NCBI RefSeq assembly: GCF_000758885.1
Contig: NZ_JRNB01000093.1
Coordinates: 1-36,899 of the forward strand
DNA: 36,899 nucleotides
From: Peptostreptococcus sp. MV1
GTDB taxonomy: Bacteria; Bacillota; Clostridia; Peptostreptococcales; Peptostreptococcaceae
Reading direction: 5' to 3'
Below, in pieces: positions 24,178-31,918 of the stretch. The notes beneath the pieces are model-generated. The model saw only the letters and a list, made by a program, of their open reading frames with translations. It ran no database searches and had not been told where the DNA came from. The first letter of the stretch is position 1; the number at the start of each line of letters is the position of its first letter. A program made the translations under genes and the position numbers.

Positions 24178-25946
24178 TGAGTAGTGCAGTAGTCAACGAC
24201 AGAGTTACTAAGTACGCCCGTGAGGTGGTGGCTGGTAATATTACAAGTGGGGAGTTACACCGACTAGCTTGTAAAAGGCACTTAAAAGATTTAGACCGTC
24301 AAAATACTGAAAAGTTCCCGTATTATTATGACCCAGATAAAGCCAATGAGATAATTGACTTTGCTGAGACCCTGACTATTGCTGAGGGTGACGAGCCTAA
24401 GGCCTTAACTTTATTAGATTCTCAAGCATTTGACTTAGGATGTACCTTTGGTTGGTATAAGACCAGTAATAATAAACGCCGATTCCGACGTCGTTATAAA
24501 TCAATGGCAAGGCAGAACGGCAAGACCTTTGAGAATGGTATTATTGGAACGTATATAGCTGGTTTTGGTGGTTATCATTATGGTAAGTTATTCACGGTTG
24601 CAACTAAGAAAAGACAGGCCCGTCTAGCATGGGAAGAAATGAGTAAATTCATAACCATTGACGACGACCTAGACGACTATTTCGACGTTAAAGATTATAA
24701 GTCTACAGTGCTAGCAGTTAATACAAATTGCACTATCGAAGCCCTTAGCCGTGAAGCAGGCTTGGAAGATGGCTTTAGAAGTATTTATAGTTCAATTGAC
24801 GAAATACACCAACATAGGGATAACAAGATATATAAGGCTTTATACAATGGTACGAGGTCCCTGCCTGAGACTCTAGTATCTATGATAACGACCCGTGGTG
24901 ATAACCTCAATTCGTTCTGTAAGGAAATGGACGATTACTGTATAAATATCCTGAAAGGCACAGCCACGGCGGAAGATTTTTTTATCGATATTTATTGCTT
25001 AGATCCTGATGATGATATTTGGGACCCTGAAAATTGGAAGAAAGCCAACCCGTTTATTAGTGCTGACTCGGAACGATTTGAAACATTGAAAATCGACGCG
25101 CAGACTGCCAAAGATATGGGGGGTAGTGACCTAAGAGACTTTATTACAAAATGTCTTAATATGTGGGTGCAAAATGCAGATATTCAATTTATACAGGCTG
25201 ACAAGTGGGCTAATTGTGGAAGCGATAGAACGCTAGAAGATTTTAGGGGTAAATCATGTTTTGTGGGCCTTGACCTTTCAAGTGGTGGGGACCTTACAAC
25301 ATACGCGCTAGAATTTGACGAGCCATACGTAAATGAAGCCCATGAACAAAAAGAGAAATATTATATATATTCTCATTCATTCATGCCTAGAGGTCGATTA
25401 GAAGAGCATATCGCCACAGATTTAGCACCTTATGACTTATGGGAACAGATGGAGTTAATCACTGTCACAGGTGGAGTCAATGACTACAAGAATGATTACA
25501 AATTCATTATCAAGCACTTAAAAGAGATTAAGGAAGAATACGACCTTACATTTTTGGGTATAGGTATTGACCCTCACAACGCCGACGGTATTTTATCGGA
25601 GTTAGAGGAGTTCGGTTGTCCTGTTGTGCTGATAGTTCAGTCTTGTAAGAGTCTTAACGACGCTACCGTTGATATACAGTTGTTGGTAAAAAGTGGAGAT
25701 GTTGAATACAACAAACGCGACGAGCTTTTAAGCTGGTCTTTTTTAAATGCCACGATTGTAAGAAATTCATTTGATGAAATTAAAGTCGATAAAAAACCAG
25801 GTGCAAGATGTGCAAGAATAGACCCAGTAGACGCCACTATAGACGCCCATGCTTGCAGGCTTAAGAATAAGAAATCAGTCATAGTAAATATAGATTCGGA
25901 AATGGATAGGTATTTAAAAGCTATGGGGTGGAAAACAGACAATTAA
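24177..25946 (+). CDS. terL: Terminase large subunit (HK97-type)
   Basis: A 589-residue packaging motor with an N-terminal ATPase (Walker A-like ARQNGKT, 111-117; Walker B SSIDEIH, 205-211) and a C-terminal RNase H-like nuclease (first Asp in CFVGLDLSSGGDL, near 365). The length is normal for the YmfN/HK97 group. Starts by overlap with TerS. Together with the HNH protein and TerS it indicates cos-type packaging. Confidence 0.96.
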   Translation: MSSAVVNDRVTKYAREVVAGNITSGELHRLACKRHLKDLDRQNTEKFPYYYDPDKANEIIDFAETLTIAEGDEPKALTLLDSQAFDLGCTFGWYKTSNNKRRFRRRYKSMARQNGKTFENGIIGTYIAGFGGYHYGKLFTVATKKRQARLAWEEMSKFITIDDDLDDYFDVKDYKSTVLAVNTNCTIEALSREAGLEDGFRSIYSSIDEIHQHRDNKIYKALYNGTRSLPETLVSMITTRGDNLNSFCKEMDDYCINILKGTATAEDFFIDIYCLDPDDDIWDPENWKKANPFISADSERFETLKIDAQTAKDMGGSDLRDFITKCLNMWVQNADIQFIQADKWANCGSDRTLEDFRGKSCFVGLDLSSGGDLTTYALEFDEPYVNEAHEQKEKYYIYSHSFMPRGRLEEHIATDLAPYDLWEQMELITVTGGVNDYKNDYKFIIKHLKEIKEEYDLTFLGIGIDPHNADGILSELEEFGCPVVLIVQSCKSLNDATVDIQLLVKSGDVEYNKRDELLSWSFLNATIVRNSFDEIKVDKKPGARCARIDPVDATIDAHACRLKNKKSVIVNIDSEMDRYLKAMGWKTDN

Positions 25947-25982
25947 TCACACGATATAAAATTTTAGAAAGGAGTATTATAC

Positions 25983-27281
25983 TTGAATATATTTTCTAAA
26001 ACATTATCAAAACTAGGTATCAAAAATAAAGCTAATTCACGAAATATTGAATTAAATCAGCTTTATAAATTCCTAGGAATTGACGCAAATGCAGGAAGTA
26101 ATAATCTAAGTGAAGCTACTTATTTTTCATGCTTGAAAGTATTGTCTGAGTCGATAGGTAAACTACCACTCAAAATACTACAACATAACGAAAATAAAGG
26201 CGTTTCAACACTTAGAGACCATCACTTATATACCTTGTTACATGATAGACCTAACTCTTATATGACAGCGTCGATATTTTGGTCAACTGTAGAATATAAC
26301 CGTAATCACTATGGTAACGCCTATGTATGGATACAGGGTGTAGGTACTGAACAAAAGTTATGGATATTACCTAGTACAGACGTAAAAGTATGGTACGACG
26401 ACGCCCTTATTTTAGCCGACCAACCGGATATATATTACTTATATTACGCAGGTGGTAAGGTATATAAATTTGGATCAGAAGAAATACTACACTTTAAGAC
26501 AAGCAATACATTTGATGGCTTAATTGGAGTACCTATACAAGAACAATTGAGTACTACTTTAAAAGGTGGGGTTAAGTCTCAAAAGCTTGTTGAAAAGATG
26601 TACGACTCAGGCTTTACTGCTAAGGCTGTATTACAGTATACAGGAAATCTAAATGATGAAAATGTAAAAACATTCGTAGCTGGTATAGAGTCATATAGTA
26701 AAGGTGGACTTGCTAACGAGGGGATAGAGAATATTATACCTATTCCACTAGGAGCACAGTTAACACCTCTCAATGTTAAGTTAGCTGATAACCAATTTAT
26801 TGAGGTTAAGCAATACACTGCCTTACAGATAGCAAGTGCATTTGGTATTAAGCCGTATCAGATAGGAGATTATACTAAATCGTCATACGCTAGTACAGAA
26901 ATTCAGCAGTTAAGTTTTTACGTAGATACACTACTTTATATTGTCAAACAATACGAGGAAGAAATTACATATAAATTACTTAGTCGTGCCGAGATATTGA
27001 ATGGTATACACGTGAAATTTAATGTTAATGTGATACTGAGGGCCGACCTATCTACTCAAATAGATACGCTATCTAAGGGAGTAGCCGGCTTTATTTATAC
27101 ACCTAATGAGGCAAGGGCTATGCTTGATTTGGAAACTAAACCAGGTGGAGATAAGTTGCTAGGTAATGGTGCAAGTATACCAGTTGATTTAGCTGGAATA
27201 CAATATATCAAGACGGATACGAGTAATGGGGATATTACCCCTAATAAGGACGCAGAAAATCAAAGAAAGGGGGACAATTAA
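25983..27281 (+). CDS. Portal protein, HK97 family
   Basis: A 432-residue portal forming the dodecameric DNA gate at the head vertex. Diagnostic stretches are EATYFSCLKVLSESIGKLPL, YNRNHYGNAYVWIQG, EILHFKTSNTFDGLIGVP and TALQIASAFGIKPYQIGDYTKSSYAS. It starts at TTG 25983 behind AAAGGAG; no suitable ATG lies nearby. It follows TerL by 36 bp and precedes the protease by 2 bp. Confidence 0.96.
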   Translation: MNIFSKTLSKLGIKNKANSRNIELNQLYKFLGIDANAGSNNLSEATYFSCLKVLSESIGKLPLKILQHNENKGVSTLRDHHLYTLLHDRPNSYMTASIFWSTVEYNRNHYGNAYVWIQGVGTEQKLWILPSTDVKVWYDDALILADQPDIYYLYYAGGKVYKFGSEEILHFKTSNTFDGLIGVPIQEQLSTTLKGGVKSQKLVEKMYDSGFTAKAVLQYTGNLNDENVKTFVAGIESYSKGGLANEGIENIIPIPLGAQLTPLNVKLADNQFIEVKQYTALQIASAFGIKPYQIGDYTKSSYASTEIQQLSFYVDTLLYIVKQYEEEITYKLLSRAEILNGIHVKFNVNVILRADLSTQIDTLSKGVAGFIYTPNEARAMLDLETKPGGDKLLGNGASIPVDLAGIQYIKTDTSNGDITPNKDAENQRKGDN

Positions 27282-27283
27282 TT

Positions 27284-28102
27284 ATGTCTGATGAAAAGTT
27301 AAATTTTAATGACCCTGAGGCTATCCCAGGAGTCATTACCAAGGTGTCGAGTATTTCGCCATTGGAAATAACTGACGAGGACCTAAAAAAGATTAATAAG
27401 TATACTTTAACTAATGTCACAGCAGAAGAAGTATTTACTTTTAAGGCAGTTATTGCAGATAATGAGCAAGATGACAGAAATAACATGCCGTTTAATCTTA
27501 AGGCCTTACAGGATTTAAAAAAGCTATATCCTGGCAAGACCATGTTAAAAGACCACGCCAGGAAGTCTGACAATCAGATAGCGAGGGTGTATGATACCGA
27601 GTTAGTCCAAAATGCTAACAAGACTACAGAGTTAGGAGAGTTACACACCGACTTAATAGCTAAGATTTACATCATGGTTACCGAGTCAAACAAGGACTTA
27701 ATTACCGAAATTAAGGGCGGTATTAAAAAAGAAGTATCGACCTCAACGGTAGCAAAACGAATAGTGTGTAATATTTGTGGATGCGACAATATGAAAGAGT
27801 ACTGTAGACACTGGCCAGGTAGAGAATATGACCAGGTTGACGCTAACGGCAAGTCAACTAAGAAAAGATGTAAGATGTTACTTGATGGAGCTTCCGAGGC
27901 GTACGAGTTATCATTTGTAGCAGTACCAGCACAACCGAGAGCAGGCACAACTAAAAGCATTGGATTTACTAAGCCAGTGCCAGAGCCATTGGAAGAAACA
28001 CCGAACGAAAATACATCAAAAAATGAAAAAGAAATCATGAGAGATACTGAGGTCAAGGAAAGATTAGACAACGCAGTATCTTTTTTAAATGCAAAATTTT
28101 AA
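27284..28102 (+). CDS. Prohead maturation protease with zinc-knuckle insert
   Basis: A 272-residue protein in the protease position between portal and capsid. KTMLKDHARKSDNQIARVY gives a candidate catalytic His91 and KKEVSTSTVAK (149-158) a candidate serine; YELSFVAVPAQPRA (207-220) matches the conserved 'ELS.V..PA...A' tail of HK97 proteases. Between them lies an insert with CNICGCDNMKEYCRHW (162-177), a likely zinc site unusual for the classic family. It should trim scaffold delta domains during head maturation. Gene order makes the role fairly secure though similarity to HK97 gp4 is modest. Confidence 0.78.
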   Translation: MSDEKLNFNDPEAIPGVITKVSSISPLEITDEDLKKINKYTLTNVTAEEVFTFKAVIADNEQDDRNNMPFNLKALQDLKKLYPGKTMLKDHARKSDNQIARVYDTELVQNANKTTELGELHTDLIAKIYIMVTESNKDLITEIKGGIKKEVSTSTVAKRIVCNICGCDNMKEYCRHWPGREYDQVDANGKSTKKRCKMLLDGASEAYELSFVAVPAQPRAGTTKSIGFTKPVPEPLEETPNENTSKNEKEIMRDTEVKERLDNAVSFLNAKF

Positions 28103-28116
28103 GGGGGTAAATAACA

Positions 28117-29268
28117 ATGAATAAGAAAATGAGAGAATTACTAAACGCAATTAATGAAAAGACTATCCAGGCTAAGTTTTTCATGGAAGAAGAAAACAAG
28201 GACTTAGATAAGGCGACGGCTTTGCTAGATGAAGTTGAGCAGTTGAAGAAAGAATATGAGGCAGAAGAAAGACTTTACAATCTAAGTAAGGAAGAGAATA
28301 CGCCTACAGATGACCAGGTTAAGGATCTTAGTAACAAGGAAAATGAAAAGACAGCAATACAGAAGTTTGCTGAGGACGCTAGAAACGGATTCGTTGTAAA
28401 AGCTGGTAAGATGTCTGAGGGCGTGCAGGCAGACGGTGGATACGTCGTTCCAGAAGATATTCAGACTAAAATAAACGAATACAAGACGGCTAAGGCGTCA
28501 CTACTTGACCTAGTAGATGTAGAAAAAGTAACTACAAATAAGGGTCAGAGAACTTATAAGAAGAGATCACAGCAGACTGGATTCACTAAGGTGGGTGAGG
28601 GCGGTAAGATTACAGCTAATTCAACGCCACAGTTTGAAAGAATATCTTATGAAATAGCAAAATATGCGGGTTACTTGCCTGTTACAAACGAGTTACTAGC
28701 AGATAGCGACCAGAACATAGCCAATACAATTATGGAGTGGTTAGGTGATGAGTCGAGAGTAACTGCCAACAAGCTAATCTTGGAAAAGATAAAAACTAAG
28801 CAGGCTACAGACTTGAAGAATTTAGATGGTATCAAAAAGGCCCTAAACGTAACACTAGGACAGGCCTTTAAGCCAACGTCTAAGATAGTAACTAATGATG
28901 ATGGACTACAGTACCTAGATACGCTTAAGGATACTACTGGTAGATATCTACTTGCACCAATGCCAGGTGAGACTATGAACATGGGACTACAGGTAGGACC
29001 TAACATTATACCAGTAGTTGTAGTACCTAATGCAGATATGCCAACTGATACTAAGAAGATTCCTTTTATAATCGGTGATTTAAAAGAGGCTGTTAAGTAT
29101 TGGGATAGGGCGTTAACAACTATCACTATTTCAGGGGTAGCAAGTATAGGCACGCTAAACGCCTTTGAAGAAGATTTGACGATTTATAGGGCGATAGAAA
29201 GAGAAGATGTTACACTTAAGGACGCAGATTCATTTGTAAGAGGATTCATAACATCTACTGAGGCGTAG
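28117..29268 (+). CDS. Major capsid protein, HK97 fold
   Basis: A 383-residue capsid protein. Residues 1-60 are a coiled-coil delta (scaffold) domain (ATALLDEVEQLKKEYEAEER); mature protein probably begins near 90-105, before EGVQADGGYVVPEDIQ. The core shows PVTNELLADSDQNIANTI and FIIGDLKEAVKYWDRA, typical of this fold. Ribosome site AAGGGGGTAAATAAC. A large hairpin follows 8 bp after the stop. Confidence 0.95.
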   Translation: MNKKMRELLNAINEKTIQAKFFMEEENKDLDKATALLDEVEQLKKEYEAEERLYNLSKEENTPTDDQVKDLSNKENEKTAIQKFAEDARNGFVVKAGKMSEGVQADGGYVVPEDIQTKINEYKTAKASLLDLVDVEKVTTNKGQRTYKKRSQQTGFTKVGEGGKITANSTPQFERISYEIAKYAGYLPVTNELLADSDQNIANTIMEWLGDESRVTANKLILEKIKTKQATDLKNLDGIKKALNVTLGQAFKPTSKIVTNDDGLQYLDTLKDTTGRYLLAPMPGETMNMGLQVGPNIIPVVVVPNADMPTDTKKIPFIIGDLKEAVKYWDRALTTITISGVASIGTLNAFEEDLTIYRAIEREDVTLKDADSFVRGFITSTEA

Positions 29269-29276
29269 TATAAAAT

Positions 29277-29314
29277 AAAGCTTGTAGGCCCATTTAAGGG
29301 CCTTTATAAGCTTT
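29277..29314 (+). terminator. Hairpin after capsid gene (terminator or attenuator)
   Basis: AAAGCTT (29277-29283) pairs with AAGCTTT (29308-29314) and an inner GGCCC/GGGCC stem adds to it, leaving a six-base loop. The T tract after it is weak, so it is more likely a partial terminator or an RNA-stabilising hairpin that sets capsid expression above that of the connectors. Confidence 0.6.
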
Positions 29315-29334
29315 ATATGATTAGAGGTGATAGA

Positions 29335-29631
29335 GTGGTAGTAACAATTGACGAAGTTTGTACCTATCTAGGTATAGATTATATGGACAGCATGATAGAA
29401 GATAATATACAGCGTATAATTAAGACTGCCGATTATATTTTAAAAGGGGCAATTGGTGAGAATTACCCTACTGATGACCCTAGGGCTAAGGAGTTAACAC
29501 TAATAATAGTTAATGACTTATATGAGAATAGATACGCCGAGAGTAATACCCTAACAGGTAATACGAGGCGTCTAGTTGACGATATGAGCCTACAATTAAG
29601 ATTGGAGTTAAGGAGAAATAAAAATGGCTAA
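29335..29631 (+). CDS. Head-tail connector (gp6-like)
   Basis: A 98-residue helical protein (VTIDEVCTYLGIDYMDSMIED, then DDPRAKELTLIIVNDLYENR), matching the plan of HK97 gp6-like DNA-packaging adaptors that ring the portal. GTG 29335 behind AGAGGTGAT is preferred; the in-frame ATG 29317 directly follows the hairpin and has no ribosome site. The 3' end overlaps the next gene by 8 bp. Confidence 0.85.
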   Translation: MVVTIDEVCTYLGIDYMDSMIEDNIQRIIKTADYILKGAIGENYPTDDPRAKELTLIIVNDLYENRYAESNTLTGNTRRLVDDMSLQLRLELRRNKNG

Positions 29632-29938
29632 GAAAATATACGACAAGCCTATTATCGTACAGAAGATAGATGAGGATACTGAGAAGTGGAAGTCAATATA
29701 TACCTTACATGCTAACGTCAATAAGACTAGGCAAGGTGAGGAATATTTAAGTGCTGGAGCCATCCAGTCTAAAAACAAATTAACATTTGAAGTAAGATAT
29801 TTTAAGAAGATAGAAGATATAGAGTTAAATACACAACTATATCGTATTCTTTTCAACGGCAATATATATGATATCCATGACTATGATGACTATAGATATG
29901 AACATAAGAACGTTAGACTTTTAGGAGTTAGTCAATAA
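29624..29938 (+). CDS. Head-tail adaptor / closure protein
   Basis: A 104-residue SPP1 gp16-type protein: KWKSIYTLHANVNKTRQGEEY, then beta strands KLTFEVRYFK and YRILFNGNIYDIHDYDDYRYE, the usual pattern of stopper proteins (FEVRY...ILFNG..YDI). It seals the connector after packaging. Starts inside the previous gene after AAGGAGAAATAAA and its stop overlaps the next start (TAATG). Confidence 0.88.
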   Translation: MAKKIYDKPIIVQKIDEDTEKWKSIYTLHANVNKTRQGEEYLSAGAIQSKNKLTFEVRYFKKIEDIELNTQLYRILFNGNIYDIHDYDDYRYEHKNVRLLGVSQ

Positions 29939-30351
29939 TGGTAGATTATAAAATCAATCCTAATGAATTGGTTGAAACCATAGATAAAGTCTTGAACGAC
30001 TACAACAAGAATATAGTCAATAAAGCTGTAAAGACTGAAACTAAAAAAGCCATGAAACAACTTGTTAAGTTAACCAAGGATACTGCCCCTGTTGGTAAGA
30101 GACAAAAGCACTATAAAGACAACATCACGTCAAAAAAACATATAGAAAAAGAGAGGTTTGCAGGATTGTCATATAGTGAAATTTGGTACGTCAAGGGTTC
30201 GGATTATAGATTAACTCACTTGTTAGAACATGGTCATATGTTGAGAAATGGTAAGAGGTCTAAAGCTTTTAAGTTTGCCGAAAACGCATATAACGAAGTT
30301 GAAAAGAATTATATAAAATCATTAACCGAGGCGATAGAAAATGGTAAATAA
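29938..30351 (+). CDS. HK97 gp10-like head-tail joining protein
   Basis: A 137-residue basic protein (TKKAMKQLVKLTKDTAPVGKRQ, then LTHLLEHGHMLRNGKRSKAF), which is the gp10 pattern with its 'T.P..G.....I....V.' and 'LE.GH...' signature. It joins tail to connector. Start and stop overlap both neighbours (TAATG upstream; 11 bp downstream). Confidence 0.9.
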   Translation: MVDYKINPNELVETIDKVLNDYNKNIVNKAVKTETKKAMKQLVKLTKDTAPVGKRQKHYKDNITSKKHIEKERFAGLSYSEIWYVKGSDYRLTHLLEHGHMLRNGKRSKAFKFAENAYNEVEKNYIKSLTEAIENGK

Positions 30352-30682
30352 AATACTTGAATTAAGTGGGTTTATTAGAAATAAAACCTACAAACAAACT
30401 AGATTTATCAAGCCACCTAATACGACTTATGCTGTATATCATGATAACTATGTCAGTGGTGGTAGTGATGATTTACCACTGCTAAAACGTAGGAGTATAA
30501 CAATTGAGTTATACGAATATATGCCAGATGATGAGATTGTAAATAGGCTTGAAAATGCACTAAATGAATACTATCCAATGATGATAGATGGGTGGAGAAA
30601 AGAAAGTCGCTATTATATAGATAGCGAAAATATATATCAAACTATTTACGAGTTTGATTATTTTGAAAAGAGAGGAGAATAA
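30341..30682 (+). CDS. Tail completion/terminator protein
   Basis: A 113-residue protein in the tail terminator position. TTYAVYHDNYVSGGSDDLPLL and SITIELYEYMPDDEIVNRLEN fit the alpha/beta plan of gpU-like tail completion proteins in Firmicute siphophages. Gene order (gp10-like, this, major tail protein) supports the assignment. Confidence 0.75.
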   Translation: MVNKILELSGFIRNKTYKQTRFIKPPNTTYAVYHDNYVSGGSDDLPLLKRRSITIELYEYMPDDEIVNRLENALNEYYPMMIDGWRKESRYYIDSENIYQTIYEFDYFEKRGE

Positions 30683-30684
30683 TA

Positions 30685-31236
30685 ATGGCAGAAAATGTTG
30701 AAAAAATAAGACTAGGTTCAGGTAAATTGTATTGTATGGAGTTTACGGGAACTTTACCTGAAATAAGTGCTATTTGCATGGATAAGAATAGGTTAGGATA
30801 TATTCAGGGTGGGGCTACACTTGAGTATAAGCCGTCATTTTATGAGGCAAAAGATGACCTAGGATATGTTAGTAAGAGCATACTGACAGAAGAAGAAGTA
30901 ACGCTAAAGTCAGGAGTATTGACGTGGAACGGTGCTACACTTGAAAAGTTGTGTTCTACTGCAAGAGTTACAGAGGATAAGAGTAAGAAGCTTAGAACAG
31001 TTAAAATAGGTGGTGCAGGAAACGCCAACGGTAAGAAGTATGTATTGTGCTTCCACCACTCAGATAAGGCCGACGGTGACGTATGGATTATGATAGTTGG
31101 TACTAATCAAAACGGCTTTGATATAGCTTTCCTTAAGGACAAGGAAACAGTTATAGACGCAGAGTTTAAGGCGTTACCTGGTGATAATCAGGGTACACTG
31201 ATTACCTTTATAGAAGAAACAGAAAAATCAGCATAA
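30685..31236 (+). CDS. Major tail (tube) protein
   Basis: A 183-residue protein placed where the tail tube subunit belongs. It is beta-rich (GATLEYKPSFYEAKDDLG, then ILTEEEVTLKSGVLTWNG, and KTVRTVKIGG-like strands), typical of Firmicute siphophage tube proteins. A strong terminator follows directly, as expected for a very highly expressed gene. Confidence 0.88.
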   Translation: MAENVEKIRLGSGKLYCMEFTGTLPEISAICMDKNRLGYIQGGATLEYKPSFYEAKDDLGYVSKSILTEEEVTLKSGVLTWNGATLEKLCSTARVTEDKSKKLRTVKIGGAGNANGKKYVLCFHHSDKADGDVWIMIVGTNQNGFDIAFLKDKETVIDAEFKALPGDNQGTLITFIEETEKSA

Positions 31237-31244
31237 TAAACTAG

Positions 31245-31272
31245 ACGGGGTGCATAAGTACCCCGTTTTTTT
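31245..31272 (+). terminator. Strong terminator after tail tube gene
   Basis: ACGGGGT (31245-31251) and ACCCCGT (31260-31266) form a perfect 7-bp GC-rich stem with an eight-base loop and then a run of seven T (31266-31272). Downstream tail genes lie on the same strand, so termination must be partial or overcome. Confidence 0.9.
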
Positions 31273-31299
31273 AAGACTAAATTTAAAGGAGTGAATAAA

Positions 31300-31656
31300 A
31301 TGGCGTTAGATTTTAATAATATAAAAAAGGCAAGTTTAGAAATAATCTTAAATGATGATAAGCAGACTAAATTACATCTACATACCCCTAGTAAGAAGCT
31401 ATTAACTGAATTAGTGGAACTATCTAAGGGGTTAAATGATATTACCGAAGATAATATCAATATCGAAGATGTCGGGCAGATTTACAACTTATGTAGTAAA
31501 GTAATTAGCCGTAATCGTGAGAACATCAGTATTAGTTGTGAAAAGCTGGAAAACATATTTGATATGGAAGATATAGTAATATTCCTACAAGCCTACATAG
31601 AATTTACTACCAGTGTGCAAGATTCAAAAAACTATCCATCCCGTACTATCCATTAG
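31300..31656 (+). CDS. Tail assembly chaperone, short form (gpG-like)
   Basis: A 118-residue protein (MALDFNNIKKASLEIILNDDK, LHTPSKKLLTELVELS), with the plan of Firmicute gpG-type chaperones that coat the tape measure protein during tail assembly. ATG 31300 has AAAGGAG upstream; the in-frame GTG 31291 overlaps the site. A slippery heptamer near its end allows extension into the next frame. Confidence 0.88.
   Translation: MALDFNNIKKASLEIILNDDKQTKLHLHTPSKKLLTELVELSKGLNDITEDNINIEDVGQIYNLCSKVISRNRENISISCEKLENIFDMEDIVIFLQAYIEFTTSVQDSKNYPSRTIH
31626..31632 (+). promoter_or_regulatory. -1 ribosomal frameshift site A AAA AAC
   Basis: In the chaperone frame the codons are TCA AAA AAC, giving the canonical slippery heptamer A AAA AAC eight codons before the TAG stop. 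Slipping back one base enters an open frame without stops through to 31916. This is the same logic as lambda gpG/gpGT. Confidence 0.85.
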
Positions 31657-31916
31657 AAGAAAGTACGGGGCATAAATACGAAGTTACAACATGGGACGAC
31701 CACCTAGTAAGTGAGTATACACGGTTAAATATGTTAGAAGTCCAAGAATTAGATATAATTGATTATTTAATATATAGGCGTGACGCCTTTATATATTCTT
31801 TAAATCAAACTGAAAAAGGACGAGAGTATTTGGATAATGCTTATAGATTAGAGGAAACTAAGCCGGACGTAGACGCCTTACATTCACACTTTAAAGATAT
31901 GAGAAAAGGGGGGTAA
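31632..31916 (+). CDS. Frameshift extension of tail chaperone (gpT-like part)
   Basis: This is the -1-frame continuation made as a fusion with the short chaperone (about 205 residues in total). After the slip it reads LSIPYYPLEESTGHKYEVTT, then a Trp-Asp-Asp segment, and later LDIIDYLIYRRDAFIYSLNQTEKGREYLDNAY. The YLxxRRDA pattern is common in Firmicute gpGT C-termini. No ribosome site supports the internal ATG 31731 as an independent start, so I read it as part of the fusion. It ends two bases before the tape measure start. Confidence 0.85.
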   Translation, partial: LSIPYYPLEESTGHKYEVTTWDDHLVSEYTRLNMLEVQELDIIDYLIYRRDAFIYSLNQTEKGREYLDNAYRLEETKPDVDALHSHFKDMRKGG

Positions 31917-31918
31917 TA

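Noticed and set aside
31731-31916. Independent gene starting at ATG 31731
   Set aside because: No ribosome site; the frame is open further upstream to the slippery heptamer, so it is the frameshifted extension of the chaperone.
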